Shown one piece after another: positions 22,333-28,729 of a DNA stretch of 34,143 nt. Below the pieces are notes generated by a model. It did not search any database. It was not told the DNA's origin and saw only the letters and a program-made list of their open reading frames with translations. This DNA is from a virus. Where the stretch lies: IMG/VR virus record IMGVR_UViG_3300035670_000777, positions 1 to 34,143 of that record, one strand, 5' to 3'. How positions within the stretch are numbered: position 1 is the first letter of the stretch; the number at the start of each line of letters is the position of its first letter. A program made the translations under genes and the position numbers.

Positions 22333-24713
22333 AATCTTGGAGAGACGCGCCGCTAGCTGACGAACAAAAAACCAAGACTAAAAAGTCTTGGCGCGACGCG
22401 CCGCTTGCAGACGAAGTAGCGGCAGGGCGCGCGCCCGCACCCGCTGTCGAGACGCCCGCGTCAATTTCCAAGATGGTTGGCAAGCTGCCAAGTTTTGACA
22501 TCGGCAAGCCGGGGACATACTTGCCTGGCGCAGCACGCGCAGTACTGGAGGTGCCCGTAGGACTGGAACGCGGCGCAGCGGACGTCGCCGAAACGGTTCT
22601 TAGCCCTTTGTTTCCTACGGGCCGAGGAACCGTTGCGGAAGCAGAACGAAATCAGTTTCGTCGAGACTACGGCCAGTCGCCCATAGCAAAAGGGGGCAGG
22701 TTTGTCGGGCAAGCGGTCATGACCGCCCCTGTCGGGGGATTTTTAGGGGCCGGCGCAGAACGGTTAGGGCTGAACGCTCTAGCCAACTCTTTAAGGTCTG
22801 GCGGGTTTGTGACTGGCGCGGCGCCTACGGGGGTGTTTGGCGGAATTAGTAACGTCGCCACCCGCGCGCTTGGCGGCGGCGTAGCCGGCGGCACGCAAGC
22901 GGCGCTGGTGGGTGACGACGCCACCACAGGCGCTGTCACCGGCGCGGCTTTACCCGCCCTTAGCGTGCCGTTAGCTAAAGGCGTAGGCAGTGCTTTGGGT
23001 AACTTTTTTGATGCGGCGACCGGCCAGCTGGGTAAGGTGCGCGCGTCTAAAATTGTGCAAGACGTTCTGGGGCCGGACTTCGACAAGGCTGTTCAAATCC
23101 TGAAGAACGCTCCGAGCAATGTCACGCCGGAGCAAGCGCTGGTCGCTGGCGGCATCCCGCCCGAGCGCATAAAGGGCTTCATTGCGCTTGGCGAGTGGTC
23201 CGCCAAACGAGACCCAGAGGCAATTACCGATATGCTGCGTACCAGCCAGACCGCAGGCCGGCAGGCATTGCTGGATATTATCGGCGGCGGCGAAACCGCT
23301 ACAATCCGCCGGGGCACGCAAGAAGCGATGAAGAAAGGCTTGCAAGCCCGCACTGAGAAAATACGAGAAAAAGCGCTTGATAAAGCTAACGTCGTTACTC
23401 GCGCGGTAACGAAGACAGAAGAAATTGCCACCGAAGCAGATCAGGAGGCGGCTTCCGCCGTCGAAGATGTGAGGCGCTACGCAGAGTTGGAGGACATAGC
23501 CGGCGAAGCTAGTCGTCATTCGTATGACCCGGCGTCGGGCCAAAAGATACCGGCAAACTATTCTTACGCAGCTAGGCTAAAAGAGCTTGCCGCGCGGCAA
23601 CAAGATATAGCCGCGAAAGCGTCTCTTGAGGCGGGCTTAAAACGTCAAGGAGCTGAGTCGCTACTAAAGAACCTTACGGAAAGAGGCTTAAAGCCGCTTA
23701 CGCCTCGTTCAATTATTAGTACGCTTCAAAATCGACTTAAAAACCCAACGATTGGAGTTCCCGACCTTAACAAAAAAGTTTTGAAAAGCGTCATTGGTGA
23801 GCTTAATGAGTGGACGGACGAAAAAGGACTAATCGACGCGCGCGCGCTGTATGAAATTCGCAAAACAAAAGTCAACGATGTCATACAAGAAATGATGCCT
23901 AATGCGTCTACTAAAGCGAAAAACGCCCGCGCGGCCGGTCTTTTGGCCGAAGTCAAGCCGCTGATAGACGACGCCATAGAGGCGGCAGGCGGCGCGGACT
24001 GGCGCAAATATATGAACGAGTACGAGGCCGGCGCAAGAGAAATTGACCGCGTTGTGCTCGCCGGCAACGCTGCGGATCTGTACCGGGAAAACCCCCAGAA
24101 GTTTATCGACATGATGCGCGGGCGGCGCCCGGAAGATGTTGAGGAGATATTCGGACCTGGGCAATACGATATTGAAAAAGAAATGATACCCGAACCCAAA
24201 ACTCCTACAGGAAAACCCGCTACCAGCAAACAAGCAAAGGCCGAAGTTACCGCGTCGCAGGCGCGTCTGGACGCCATGAAAAGCGTCGCGCAGCAGCTAG
24301 AGGTTGATCAGAAGGTAGCCGCTCAAGCCGCGCGGGGCTACGACCGGCTTCAGGAGGCGTTCCGTTCTGTTGAGCCTCGCCCCTTGGGGCTTCCGTCTAC
24401 GCTTAGTCGCGCCGGCACCATCGCCAACGTGGCGCTGGACAAGTTGGAGAAGCGCTTCGGCAAGGACACTATTGACACGCTGATCACGTCCATGCGCGAA
24501 GGCAAGGGCGTGGTTGAGGCCGTGTCTGTTCTGCCGGCGAACGAGCGCAACGCCGTGATACGCTTCCTCAGCGGGACAATGGAGCTGAAGACGCCTACCG
24601 CAAAGGCCGCGGCCGCTGCGGCCGGCGCCGCCGCGACAAAGGGCGCGGCTACAGCCGCCGCGCCGCCGAACGCCATGAACCGAGGCAACCAAAACGCTAT
24701 GAGGCCGCGATGA
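22329..24713 (+). CDS. large internal virion/ejection protein, 794 aa, with N-terminal tandem motif
   Basis: The first 29 residues hold two copies of KSWRDAPLADE (2-12 and 19-29), encoded with different codons. Then come a Gly/Ala-rich hydrophobic region (about 55-230, including GFLGAGAERLGLNALANSLR and AALPALSVPLAKGVGSALGN) that could insert into membranes, and long helices to the end (KEKALDKANVV-like coiled coils, SQARLDAMKSVAQQLEVDQK). The C terminus is Ala-rich and disordered. Size, position and composition fit the largest ejection protein of a P22-like particle; no lytic transglycosylase motif was seen. Part of the gene (about 23560-24250) is A+T-richer. Confidence 0.75.
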   Translation: MKSWRDAPLADEQKTKTKKSWRDAPLADEVAAGRAPAPAVETPASISKMVGKLPSFDIGKPGTYLPGAARAVLEVPVGLERGAADVAETVLSPLFPTGRGTVAEAERNQFRRDYGQSPIAKGGRFVGQAVMTAPVGGFLGAGAERLGLNALANSLRSGGFVTGAAPTGVFGGISNVATRALGGGVAGGTQAALVGDDATTGAVTGAALPALSVPLAKGVGSALGNFFDAATGQLGKVRASKIVQDVLGPDFDKAVQILKNAPSNVTPEQALVAGGIPPERIKGFIALGEWSAKRDPEAITDMLRTSQTAGRQALLDIIGGGETATIRRGTQEAMKKGLQARTEKIREKALDKANVVTRAVTKTEEIATEADQEAASAVEDVRRYAELEDIAGEASRHSYDPASGQKIPANYSYAARLKELAARQQDIAAKASLEAGLKRQGAESLLKNLTERGLKPLTPRSIISTLQNRLKNPTIGVPDLNKKVLKSVIGELNEWTDEKGLIDARALYEIRKTKVNDVIQEMMPNASTKAKNARAAGLLAEVKPLIDDAIEAAGGADWRKYMNEYEAGAREIDRVVLAGNAADLYRENPQKFIDMMRGRRPEDVEEIFGPGQYDIEKEMIPEPKTPTGKPATSKQAKAEVTASQARLDAMKSVAQQLEVDQKVAAQAARGYDRLQEAFRSVEPRPLGLPSTLSRAGTIANVALDKLEKRFGKDTIDTLITSMREGKGVVEAVSVLPANERNAVIRFLSGTMELKTPTAKAAAAAAGAAATKGAATAAAPPNAMNRGNQNAMRPR

Positions 24714-24880
24714 AGGACGATGTAGAGGCGCGGCTGGACACGCATGAGGCGGTGTGCGCGGAGCGTTACCTAGGCATCAACGCGCGCCTGAAGCGCCTGG
24801 AGGGCCTGTTCATTGCCGGCGTCGGCGCGATCCTGACCGGTCTGGTGGCCATAGTCATACAGTTGAACGCATGGCGATAA
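24710..24880 (+). CDS. XhlA-like small membrane protein of the lysis cassette, 56 aa
   Basis: The 56-residue product has an N-terminal amphipathic helix (VEARLDTHEAVCAERYLGIN, ARLKRLE) and one hydrophobic span (LFIAGVGAILTGLVAIVIQL, about 33-52). This helix-then-TM plan matches hemolysin XhlA-like proteins found with endolysins. It overlaps the ejection gene (ATGA) and the peptidase start by ten bases. It may help the holin or anchor lysis proteins to the membrane. Confidence 0.75.
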   Translation: MKDDVEARLDTHEAVCAERYLGINARLKRLEGLFIAGVGAILTGLVAIVIQLNAWR

Positions 24881-25224
24881 CGCACGCATCCCGCCTCAAG
24901 GGCGTCCACCCGGATCTTGTCCGCGTCATCGAGCGCGCAGGCAAGGACGCGGACTTCATGGTGATCGAGGGCGTCCGCTCGCTGGCGCGGCAGAAGGAGC
25001 TGGTGAAGGCCGGCGCGTCGAAGACGCTGCACAGCCGTCACCTGACCGGCCATGCTGTTGACATCGCCCCCCTGATCCGGGGTAAACTATGCTGGAGCTG
25101 GGACGTGTTCCACGTCCTGGCCCCGGTCATCAAGGCGGCCGCCAAGGCCGAAGGCGTGACCGTAACCTGGGGCGGTGACTGGAAAAATTTCCCGGACGGC
25201 CCTCATTGGGAGCTACCTAAATGA
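24871..25224 (+). CDS. endolysin: M15-family L,D-/D-Ala-type peptidase, 117 aa
   Basis: The ATG at 24871 inside the previous gene's end is chosen; the in-frame ATG at 24754 lies wholly in another frame of that gene. Residues 53-67 (LHSRHLTGHAVDIAP) and 109-115 (DGPHWEL) carry the M15 zinc site: H57, D64 and H112 are the likely ligands, with an E/W catalytic pair in HWE. VIEGVRSLARQKELV (31-45) is the usual N-terminal strand-helix. M15 phage enzymes cleave peptide cross-links of peptidoglycan. The single-domain size is normal. No signal peptide, so export depends on the holin. Confidence 0.9.
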   Translation: MAITHASRLKGVHPDLVRVIERAGKDADFMVIEGVRSLARQKELVKAGASKTLHSRHLTGHAVDIAPLIRGKLCWSWDVFHVLAPVIKAAAKAEGVTVTWGGDWKNFPDGPHWELPK

Positions 25225-25394
25225 AGATGCTTTCTGCTGAACAGGTCGCAGGCGTCGTTCGCGCACTGGTCTCCGCCGTTGGCGGCTACCTTGTGGGCAA
25301 GGGCGTCATCGACTCCGAGACGGCTGTCGCCATCGCCGGCGCCGCCGCTACCATCGCAACGGCCGTCTGGTCCGTCTGGGCCAAACGCGCATGA
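25221..25394 (+). CDS. holin-like small protein, 57 aa
   Basis: The start overlaps the peptidase stop (ATGA). The 57 residues contain two hydrophobic helices, VAGVVRALVSAVGGYLVGKG (about 8-27) and AVAIAGAAATIATAVWSVWA (about 35-54), joined by a short loop with VIDSET, and end KRA. This is the layout of small class II phage holins, a Pam3-gp28-like pattern in my memory. It would open the inner membrane at the time of lysis and free the peptidase. Confidence 0.8.
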   Translation: MKMLSAEQVAGVVRALVSAVGGYLVGKGVIDSETAVAIAGAAATIATAVWSVWAKRA

Positions 25395-25594
25395 AACTCC
25401 TGTCGGCCCTCTTTCTGATCCTCGCAGAGTTTCTTCGCATCATGCGGGAGAACAAGGTGAAGGAGGAGGGCCGCCAACAGGTGAAGGACATACTGGATGA
25501 GAACGTCAAGCGCGCTGACGATGCTACTCCCGATCCTGTTCGCGACCAGCGCCTGCGAGAACGTTTCGGACGTCGTCCGCCCGGTAGTGGTTGA
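25391..25594 (+). CDS. putative inner-membrane spanin (Rz-like), 67 aa
   Basis: A single N-terminal hydrophobic segment (MKLLSALFLILAEFLRIM) is followed by a charged helical stretch (KVKEEGRQQVKDILDENVKR). This is the topology of an i-spanin, although shorter than lambda Rz. It overlaps the holin stop (ATGA), and the next gene starts inside it in another frame, just as Rz1 starts inside Rz. The call rests on that arrangement rather than on sequence similarity. Confidence 0.65.
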   Translation: MKLLSALFLILAEFLRIMRENKVKEEGRQQVKDILDENVKRADDATPDPVRDQRLRERFGRRPPGSG

Positions 25595-25748
25595 AGGCGA
25601 CTACTGCCGGATAGCGAAGCCGATCTACTACGACTACGAGAAGGACACGCCCGAGACGGTGGCGCAGATTGAGCGCCACAACTCTAGGTTTGTGTGCGTC
25701 TGTGAACAGGATTGTCCAAAGCCCGCGCCAGATACCACGCAGCCTTAG
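25497..25748 (+). CDS. putative outer-membrane spanin (Rz1-like lipoprotein), 83 aa
   Basis: The N terminus MRTSSALTMLLPILFATSAC is a lipoprotein-type signal with Cys at residue 20, although the lipobox (TSAC) is imperfect. The mature part (EGDYCRIAKPIYYDYEKDTP, ETVAQIERHN, FVCVCEQDCP) is a pattern I recall in phage proteins at the Rz1 position, with several Cys. It begins inside the i-spanin frame (98 bases overlap) and would bridge to it across the periplasm to disrupt the outer membrane. Its 3' end overlaps the opposing DUF3310 gene by 65 bases. Confidence 0.75.
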   Translation: MRTSSALTMLLPILFATSACENVSDVVRPVVVEGDYCRIAKPIYYDYEKDTPETVAQIERHNSRFVCVCEQDCPKPAPDTTQP

Positions 25749-25917
25749 CCAGATCCTGCTGGCCGTTGTCTTTCTTTCCCGCCCGCGAGACGTACTTCAT
25801 CACGTTGCCGAGGCAATAGCCGCGGAACTCCTCCGGCGTCAGCTTCGCTTGGATGAAGTCTATCGTCTCCATGCCGCCGTCGACGTAATGCGCCGGCCGA
25901 TTGACTAGGTCGCTCAT
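25684..25917 (-). CDS. DUF3310 protein (nucleotide-kinase-annotated family), 77 aa
   Basis: The product starts MSDLVNRPAHYVDGGMETID and has the family core FIQAKLTPEEFRGYCLGNVM and KYVSRAGKKDNGQQDLAKAA, ending WYLARALDNPV. DUF3310 proteins are common in phages and often annotated as nucleotide kinases without proof; they are small helical proteins expressed early with replication genes. It is the last gene of the leftward small-gene cassette and begins at a repeated GGGGGACCTATGAG junction. Its 3' end overlaps the spanin gene, giving convergent transcripts. Confidence 0.9.
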   Translation of the reverse strand: MSDLVNRPAHYVDGGMETIDFIQAKLTPEEFRGYCLGNVMKYVSRAGKKDNGQQDLAKAAWYLARALDNPVHRRTQT

Positions 25918-25932
25918 AGGTCCCCCAGCTCC
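25909..25932. repeat. gene-junction linker repeat, copy 1
   Basis: These 24 bases are identical to those at 26342-26365. On the minus strand they encode the C-terminal ELGDL of one gene, its TGA stop, an overlapping ATG and the first codons (MSD) of the next gene, with GGGGGA serving as ribosome-binding sequence. Confidence 0.75.
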
Positions 25933-26150
25933 GCCCGCAAGCGTTCCGCCTCCAATGCTCGATACTCTGTGAACCTATAAAGGAACCAAACACGGCGTTT
26001 TTCTGTTGTTCTCCGCCAGACCCAAACACGGCGTTTTTCTATTGTTTGCAGACAGACCCAACGGTCTGTCTCAAGTTTAACTGGACGCCACGCAAACCAA
26101 CGCGTCCACGGATATTCGATTACCGGAATAAGTACTTCACGCTCGCTCAT
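25914..26150 (-). CDS. hypothetical protein with 12-aa tandem repeats, 78 aa
   Basis: The Trp/Arg-rich protein (MSEREVLIPVIEYPWTRWFA start) contains TIEKRRVWVWRR followed directly by TTEKRRVWFLYR and a degenerate third unit (FTEYRALEAERL). It ends in a short coiled-coil-like ALEAERLRAELGDL tail resembling its upstream neighbour's tail. The WRPVKLETDRWVCLQTIEKR part looks like small strand repeats. It overlaps both neighbours with ATGA. I do not recognise a family. Confidence 0.7.
   Translation of the reverse strand: MSEREVLIPVIEYPWTRWFAWRPVKLETDRWVCLQTIEKRRVWVWRRTTEKRRVWFLYRFTEYRALEAERLRAELGDL
25986..26040. repeat. 36-bp in-frame tandem duplication inside a small gene
   Basis: CCAAACACGGCGTTTTTCT occurs at 25986-26004 and 26022-26040, exactly 36 bases (12 codons) apart. 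The near-identical DNA shows a recent duplication that kept the reading frame of the 78-residue protein. Confidence 0.8.
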
Positions 26151-26350
26151 TCCTTCCCCCCCAGCTCCGCCCGCAGCCTCTCCACCTCAGCCCGCAAACT
26201 TTTAATTTCTACCAACGCTTCAGCAGCGTCTAACGGAATACCCATCAGCCGTAACACTTCTGAATCGGTAAGAGTGACTGGACTTCGTGATTGCACATGT
26301 TTAACCGCCTGCCATAGGTATAGAGGCGCGACTGTTTGTGTGTCGCTCAT
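26147..26350 (-). CDS. hypothetical protein with C-terminal coiled coil, 67 aa
   Basis: The start at 26350 is chosen because GGGGGA lies before it and the ATG overlaps the upstream stop (ATGA); an in-frame ATG at 26395 lies inside that gene. The product (MSDTQTVAPLYLWQAVKHVQ, SRSPVTLTDSEVLRLMGIPL) ends in a heptad-like helix (ALVEIKSLRAEVERLRAELG). A SDTQTVAPL start followed by a short helical domain is all that can be seen; no family is recognised. It is part of the leftward early cassette. Confidence 0.7.
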   Translation of the reverse strand: MSDTQTVAPLYLWQAVKHVQSRSPVTLTDSEVLRLMGIPLDAAEALVEIKSLRAEVERLRAELGGKE

Positions 26351-26365
26351 AGGTCCCCCAGCTCC
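26342..26365. repeat. gene-junction linker repeat, copy 2
   Basis: Exact 24-base copy of 25909-25932, here joining the HTH gene (C-terminal ELGDL) to the coiled-coil gene (MSD start). A related but diverged form with GAGCTGGGGG lies at the 26150 junction. Confidence 0.75.
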
Positions 26366-26559
26366 AGCCGTATGCCTACCTTCAGCACCTTGCACAGCCG
26401 GTCCAGCCGCGACAGGGGCACGTTCTCGGGGTCGTCCAGCGTGCGCTTCAGCGTGTTGTGGCTGATGTTGCTGCGCTCCGCCAGCTCCTCCAAAGACCAG
26501 CCTTGCTGCTTACGCGCCGCCTTCAGTATCCCGCTTAGTGTCATGGGTTTCGGTGTCAT
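26347..26559 (-). CDS. XRE/Cro-type helix-turn-helix DNA-binding protein, 70 aa
   Basis: The ATG at 26559 follows GGGGGAG with good spacing and overlaps the preceding stop (ATGA); ATG 26604 upstream is rejected. The protein is one compact HTH_XRE domain: TLSGILKAARKQQGWSLEEL, AERSNISHNTLKRTLDDPEN, VPLSRLDRLCKVLKVGIRLE. Helices 2 and 3 (SLEELAERSNISHNTLKRTL) form the reading head. It ends in ELGDL. It probably represses or times early genes and is a candidate binder of one of the repeat arrays, which is inference. Confidence 0.88.
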   Translation of the reverse strand: MTPKPMTLSGILKAARKQQGWSLEELAERSNISHNTLKRTLDDPENVPLSRLDRLCKVLKVGIRLELGDL

Positions 26560-26735
26560 ACAGTCTCCCCCAATTCTCTCAGCCCATATGCCGCCAGCTG
26601 CCACACCCGCTCAGTGCCGGGGTCGGCGACAACTTGCAGCAGCACCTGCCGCAGCACGTAGACCTGCTTACGGAGCCTAACGATTTCGTCGATTAGGCGG
26701 CTTTCTTCCTCTCGCAAGTAATCCAATTCGGTCAC
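26556..26735 (-). CDS. small coiled-coil protein, 59 aa, GTG start
   Basis: This gene lacks an ATG. A GTG at 26735 follows AAAGGGAG with suitable spacing. The product reads (M)TELDYLREEESRLIDEIVR, LRKQVYVLRQVLLQVVADPG, TERVWQLAAYGLRELGETV: a strong heptad coiled coil. The stop overlaps the HTH start as ATGA and ends the same way as its neighbours (ELG plus a G-rich ribosome-binding sequence). It overlaps the upstream gene by 59 bases, which lowers confidence. Confidence 0.55.
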   Translation of the reverse strand: MTELDYLREEESRLIDEIVRLRKQVYVLRQVLLQVVADPGTERVWQLAAYGLRELGETV

Positions 26736-26889
26736 GGATCTTCTCCCTTTCTACGTCTCTTGCTTCAGTCCACCCCAGCGCAACCTGCGCCAGTAGAGCA
26801 TACGCCCGCGCTGTCTTCGCCACGTCCTTCGGGTCGTGCCCGATCTGTAGGTCATACTCGACCATACGCAGACCGAACTCGGCCAGCAT
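26677..26889 (-). CDS. hypothetical helical protein, 70 aa
   Basis: The ATG at 26889 overlaps the preceding stop (TGATG) and is preferred to the upstream in-frame ATG at 27060, whose first 57 codons have the look of a shadow of the neighbouring frame. The product, MLAEFGLRMVEYDLQIGHDP, KDVAKTARAYALLAQVALGW, TEARDVEREKIRDRIGLLAR, is helical with a basic tail (GRKPPNRRNR). No family is recognised; basic tail suggests nucleic-acid contact. Confidence 0.6.
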   Translation of the reverse strand: MLAEFGLRMVEYDLQIGHDPKDVAKTARAYALLAQVALGWTEARDVEREKIRDRIGLLARGRKPPNRRNR

Positions 26890-27038
26890 CAGGGCTCGGG
26901 ACAGATCTCTTTCCTTTCCCGCGCCACCCGCATCACGTTGACGCGCTGGTGCAGGCGCTTCAGGATCGCGATCCTCCGCGCTCCCTTCAGCTCTGCATCC
27001 AGCAGTTCCTGCACCTGGGTCTCGCTCAAACTCGCCAT
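26889..27038 (-). CDS. hypothetical small helical protein, 49 aa
   Basis: The ATG at 27038 gives MASLSETQVQELLDAELKGA, RRIAILKRLHQRVNVMRVAR, ERKEICPEP. It is a single basic amphipathic helix pair with no clear family. It follows the helicase gene by 22 bases and its stop overlaps the next start (TGATG), supporting translation. A weak GAG-type ribosome-binding sequence only. Could be a small helicase or replication accessory protein; unproven. Confidence 0.55.
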   Translation of the reverse strand: MASLSETQVQELLDAELKGARRIAILKRLHQRVNVMRVARERKEICPEP

Positions 27039-27060
27039 GTTCTCGTTCAGCCATCGCCAA

Positions 27061-28401
27061 TTAACCCGCACGTAACTCCTCCAGCGCCACATCGGACACG
27101 GCGCGCTTGTCGGTCAGCGCCGCCCAGATACGTTGATCTACAGTGTCGACGGCGGTCAGGAGGTACACCCACACGTCGCGCGTCTGCCCGCCCCGGTGCA
27201 GACGCCCTATCGTCTGTTCGTACAGCTCCAGCGACCACGGGAGCGACACGAACACCATCTTGCAGCCGCCGTGCTGGAGGTTCAATCCATGGCCGGCGGA
27301 TTTAGGGTGCACCAGCAGTAGCTCAATCCGACCTTCGTTCCAGCGGTCGATTGCGCCGGCGTCGTCGAGCGTCTGCGCGTGCGGATACCGCCGCAGCAGC
27401 TCCGCCAGCTCCTCTTTGTAGTTGTAGACGATAATGGTGCTATCGCGCTGATTTTCATTTAACAGCTCCTCCAGCCTGTCCCATTTTGACGTGTCGTACC
27501 AGTGCGCGGTCTGTTGCGTATCGAACCGCCCTGGCCGCGCGCTGGCGGTCTTGACGGTATGGTAGGCGAAACCCGACGCCATCTGTTGAAGCTTGTTGAT
27601 CACGGCCGCCGCCGACATGGCGACGATGTGCTCCGTCCCCAGCTCCGCAACGAATTGCTTCTTCATCTGCTCGTACGGCCCGCGGTCGACGATCTCGCAC
27701 GGCAGGTGGACGACGTGCAGCGCCGGCAGCTTGTCCGCGTAGACGCCGGGCTCAAGGACGAACGTCGCCGGGCGTATGCGCGCCATGACCTGTTCAAGAG
27801 CGCCCCTGCGGGCGTGCCACTCCCCGAACTCCGGGTTCACGGGTATGAAGTACTCCTGCATGAACGCGCCCTTCGAGCGCCCCAGCAGCTTCTGGTCGAC
27901 GACGCGGCACTGGCCGAACACGTCTTCCAAGCCGTTTGAGGTGAACGAGCCGGTCAGGCCCCAGCGGACATTGACGTTGTCCAGCTGCGCCATCAGCGCC
28001 TTGAAGCGCTTGCCGGAAGGGTTCTTGAGGCGCGTCAGCTCATCGAACACAATCCCGTCAAACCCCGCTAGGTTGATCGTCTGAAGGTTGTCGTAATTAG
28101 TGACGACGACATGCGCGGTCTTGTCCGCGAACGCCTTGGCGCGCTGCGAGGGGGAGCCGACGGCCGCGACCAGACGCAGACCCGGCGCCCACTTCGGGGC
28201 CTCCGACGGCCAGACGCTGCGCGCCACGCGCAAGGGCGCGAGGACCAGCCACCGCCCGACGTAACCGTCCCGCACCATCTCCCACATCGCGGTCAGCGCG
28301 ATTGCGGTCTTTCCGGCGCCCACAGGCGCAAGCACCATCGCCCGGTCATGGCCGTACAGGAAGTCGACGGCCTGTTCCTGATAGGGTCTAAGTTTTAACA
28401 T
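27061..28401 (-). CDS. SNF2-like superfamily 2 DNA helicase, 446 aa
   Basis: The motifs of a compact SF2/SNF2-type phage helicase are present: APVGAGKT (Walker A, 25-32), VVVTNYDNL (about 98-106), FDELTRLKNPSGKRF (motif II DELT, 119-133), GLTGS (motif III, about 148-152), VYNYKEELAELL (about 325-336), HPKSAGHGLNLQHG (365-378) and EQTIGRLHRGGQ (motif VI, 395-406). It would translocate on or remodel DNA during replication or recombination. Small phage forms lack the flanking domains of chromatin remodellers. It overlaps the VRR-NUC gene by 14 bases, so the two are probably translated as a unit. Confidence 0.92.
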   Translation of the reverse strand: MLKLRPYQEQAVDFLYGHDRAMVLAPVGAGKTAIALTAMWEMVRDGYVGRWLVLAPLRVARSVWPSEAPKWAPGLRLVAAVGSPSQRAKAFADKTAHVVVTNYDNLQTINLAGFDGIVFDELTRLKNPSGKRFKALMAQLDNVNVRWGLTGSFTSNGLEDVFGQCRVVDQKLLGRSKGAFMQEYFIPVNPEFGEWHARRGALEQVMARIRPATFVLEPGVYADKLPALHVVHLPCEIVDRGPYEQMKKQFVAELGTEHIVAMSAAAVINKLQQMASGFAYHTVKTASARPGRFDTQQTAHWYDTSKWDRLEELLNENQRDSTIIVYNYKEELAELLRRYPHAQTLDDAGAIDRWNEGRIELLLVHPKSAGHGLNLQHGGCKMVFVSLPWSLELYEQTIGRLHRGGQTRDVWVYLLTAVDTVDQRIWAALTDKRAVSDVALEELRAG

Positions 28402-28666
28402 GCGCCGCCCATCTATCCACTTCCTCTTTCGACCATAGTACAGTGTACTTTTGATTCAGCCGCGCCATGTCGGCCGCGAACAGATCTTGCAGCTTCGACA
28501 TCGTCCCGTCCGGCGCCTTCAGCTCAACGAACCACGTCGTCCCGTCGGGAAAGCAGGCGATCCGGTCGGCGACGCCGCGCACGTTGCGCGACGAAAACTT
28601 CCACGTCTTCCCGCCCGCGCGGTTGACGGCCCAAATAAAATGTTGCTCGATCTCGCTTTCCCGCAT
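28388..28666 (-). CDS. VRR-NUC family nuclease, 92 aa
   Basis: The ATG at 28666 gives MRESEIEQHFIWAVNRAGGK, the usual VRR-NUC start; in-frame ATGs at 28735 and 28696 would extend over the divergent intergenic region. The PD-(D/E)xK nuclease residues are E5, D34 (in VADRIACF), E48 and K50 (in WFVELKAPDG). Stand-alone phage VRR-NUC proteins are thought to cut branched DNA such as Holliday junctions. It stands immediately upstream of the helicase, matching the usual VRR-NUC/SNF2 phage pair. The ribosome-binding G-run is very close to the ATG. Confidence 0.9.
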   Translation of the reverse strand: MRESEIEQHFIWAVNRAGGKTWKFSSRNVRGVADRIACFPDGTTWFVELKAPDGTMSKLQDLFAADMARLNQKYTVLWSKEEVDRWAAHVKT

Positions 28667-28729
28667 ATCCCCCCTATACAGGCGTACAGAAATCATGTAC
28701 AGCCTCAAATCAACGAAAGGGAAAATAAA
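28667..28729. promoter_or_regulatory. divergent early control region with TACAG motifs
   Basis: Sixty-three bases separate the leftward VRR-NUC start from the rightward DUF2800 start. GTACAG occurs at 28684-28689 and 28697-28702, 13 bases apart, and ATACAG at 28676-28681. A related palindrome (AGTACA-G-TGTACT) lies inside the VRR-NUC gene at 28437-28449. Promoters for both directions must lie here or in the flanking genes, but I cannot name firm -35/-10 pairs. Confidence 0.4.

Noticed and set aside
28451-28729. Upstream extension of the DUF2800 gene
   Set aside because: It overlaps the opposing VRR-NUC gene completely and the ATG at 28730 has a clear ribosome-binding sequence.
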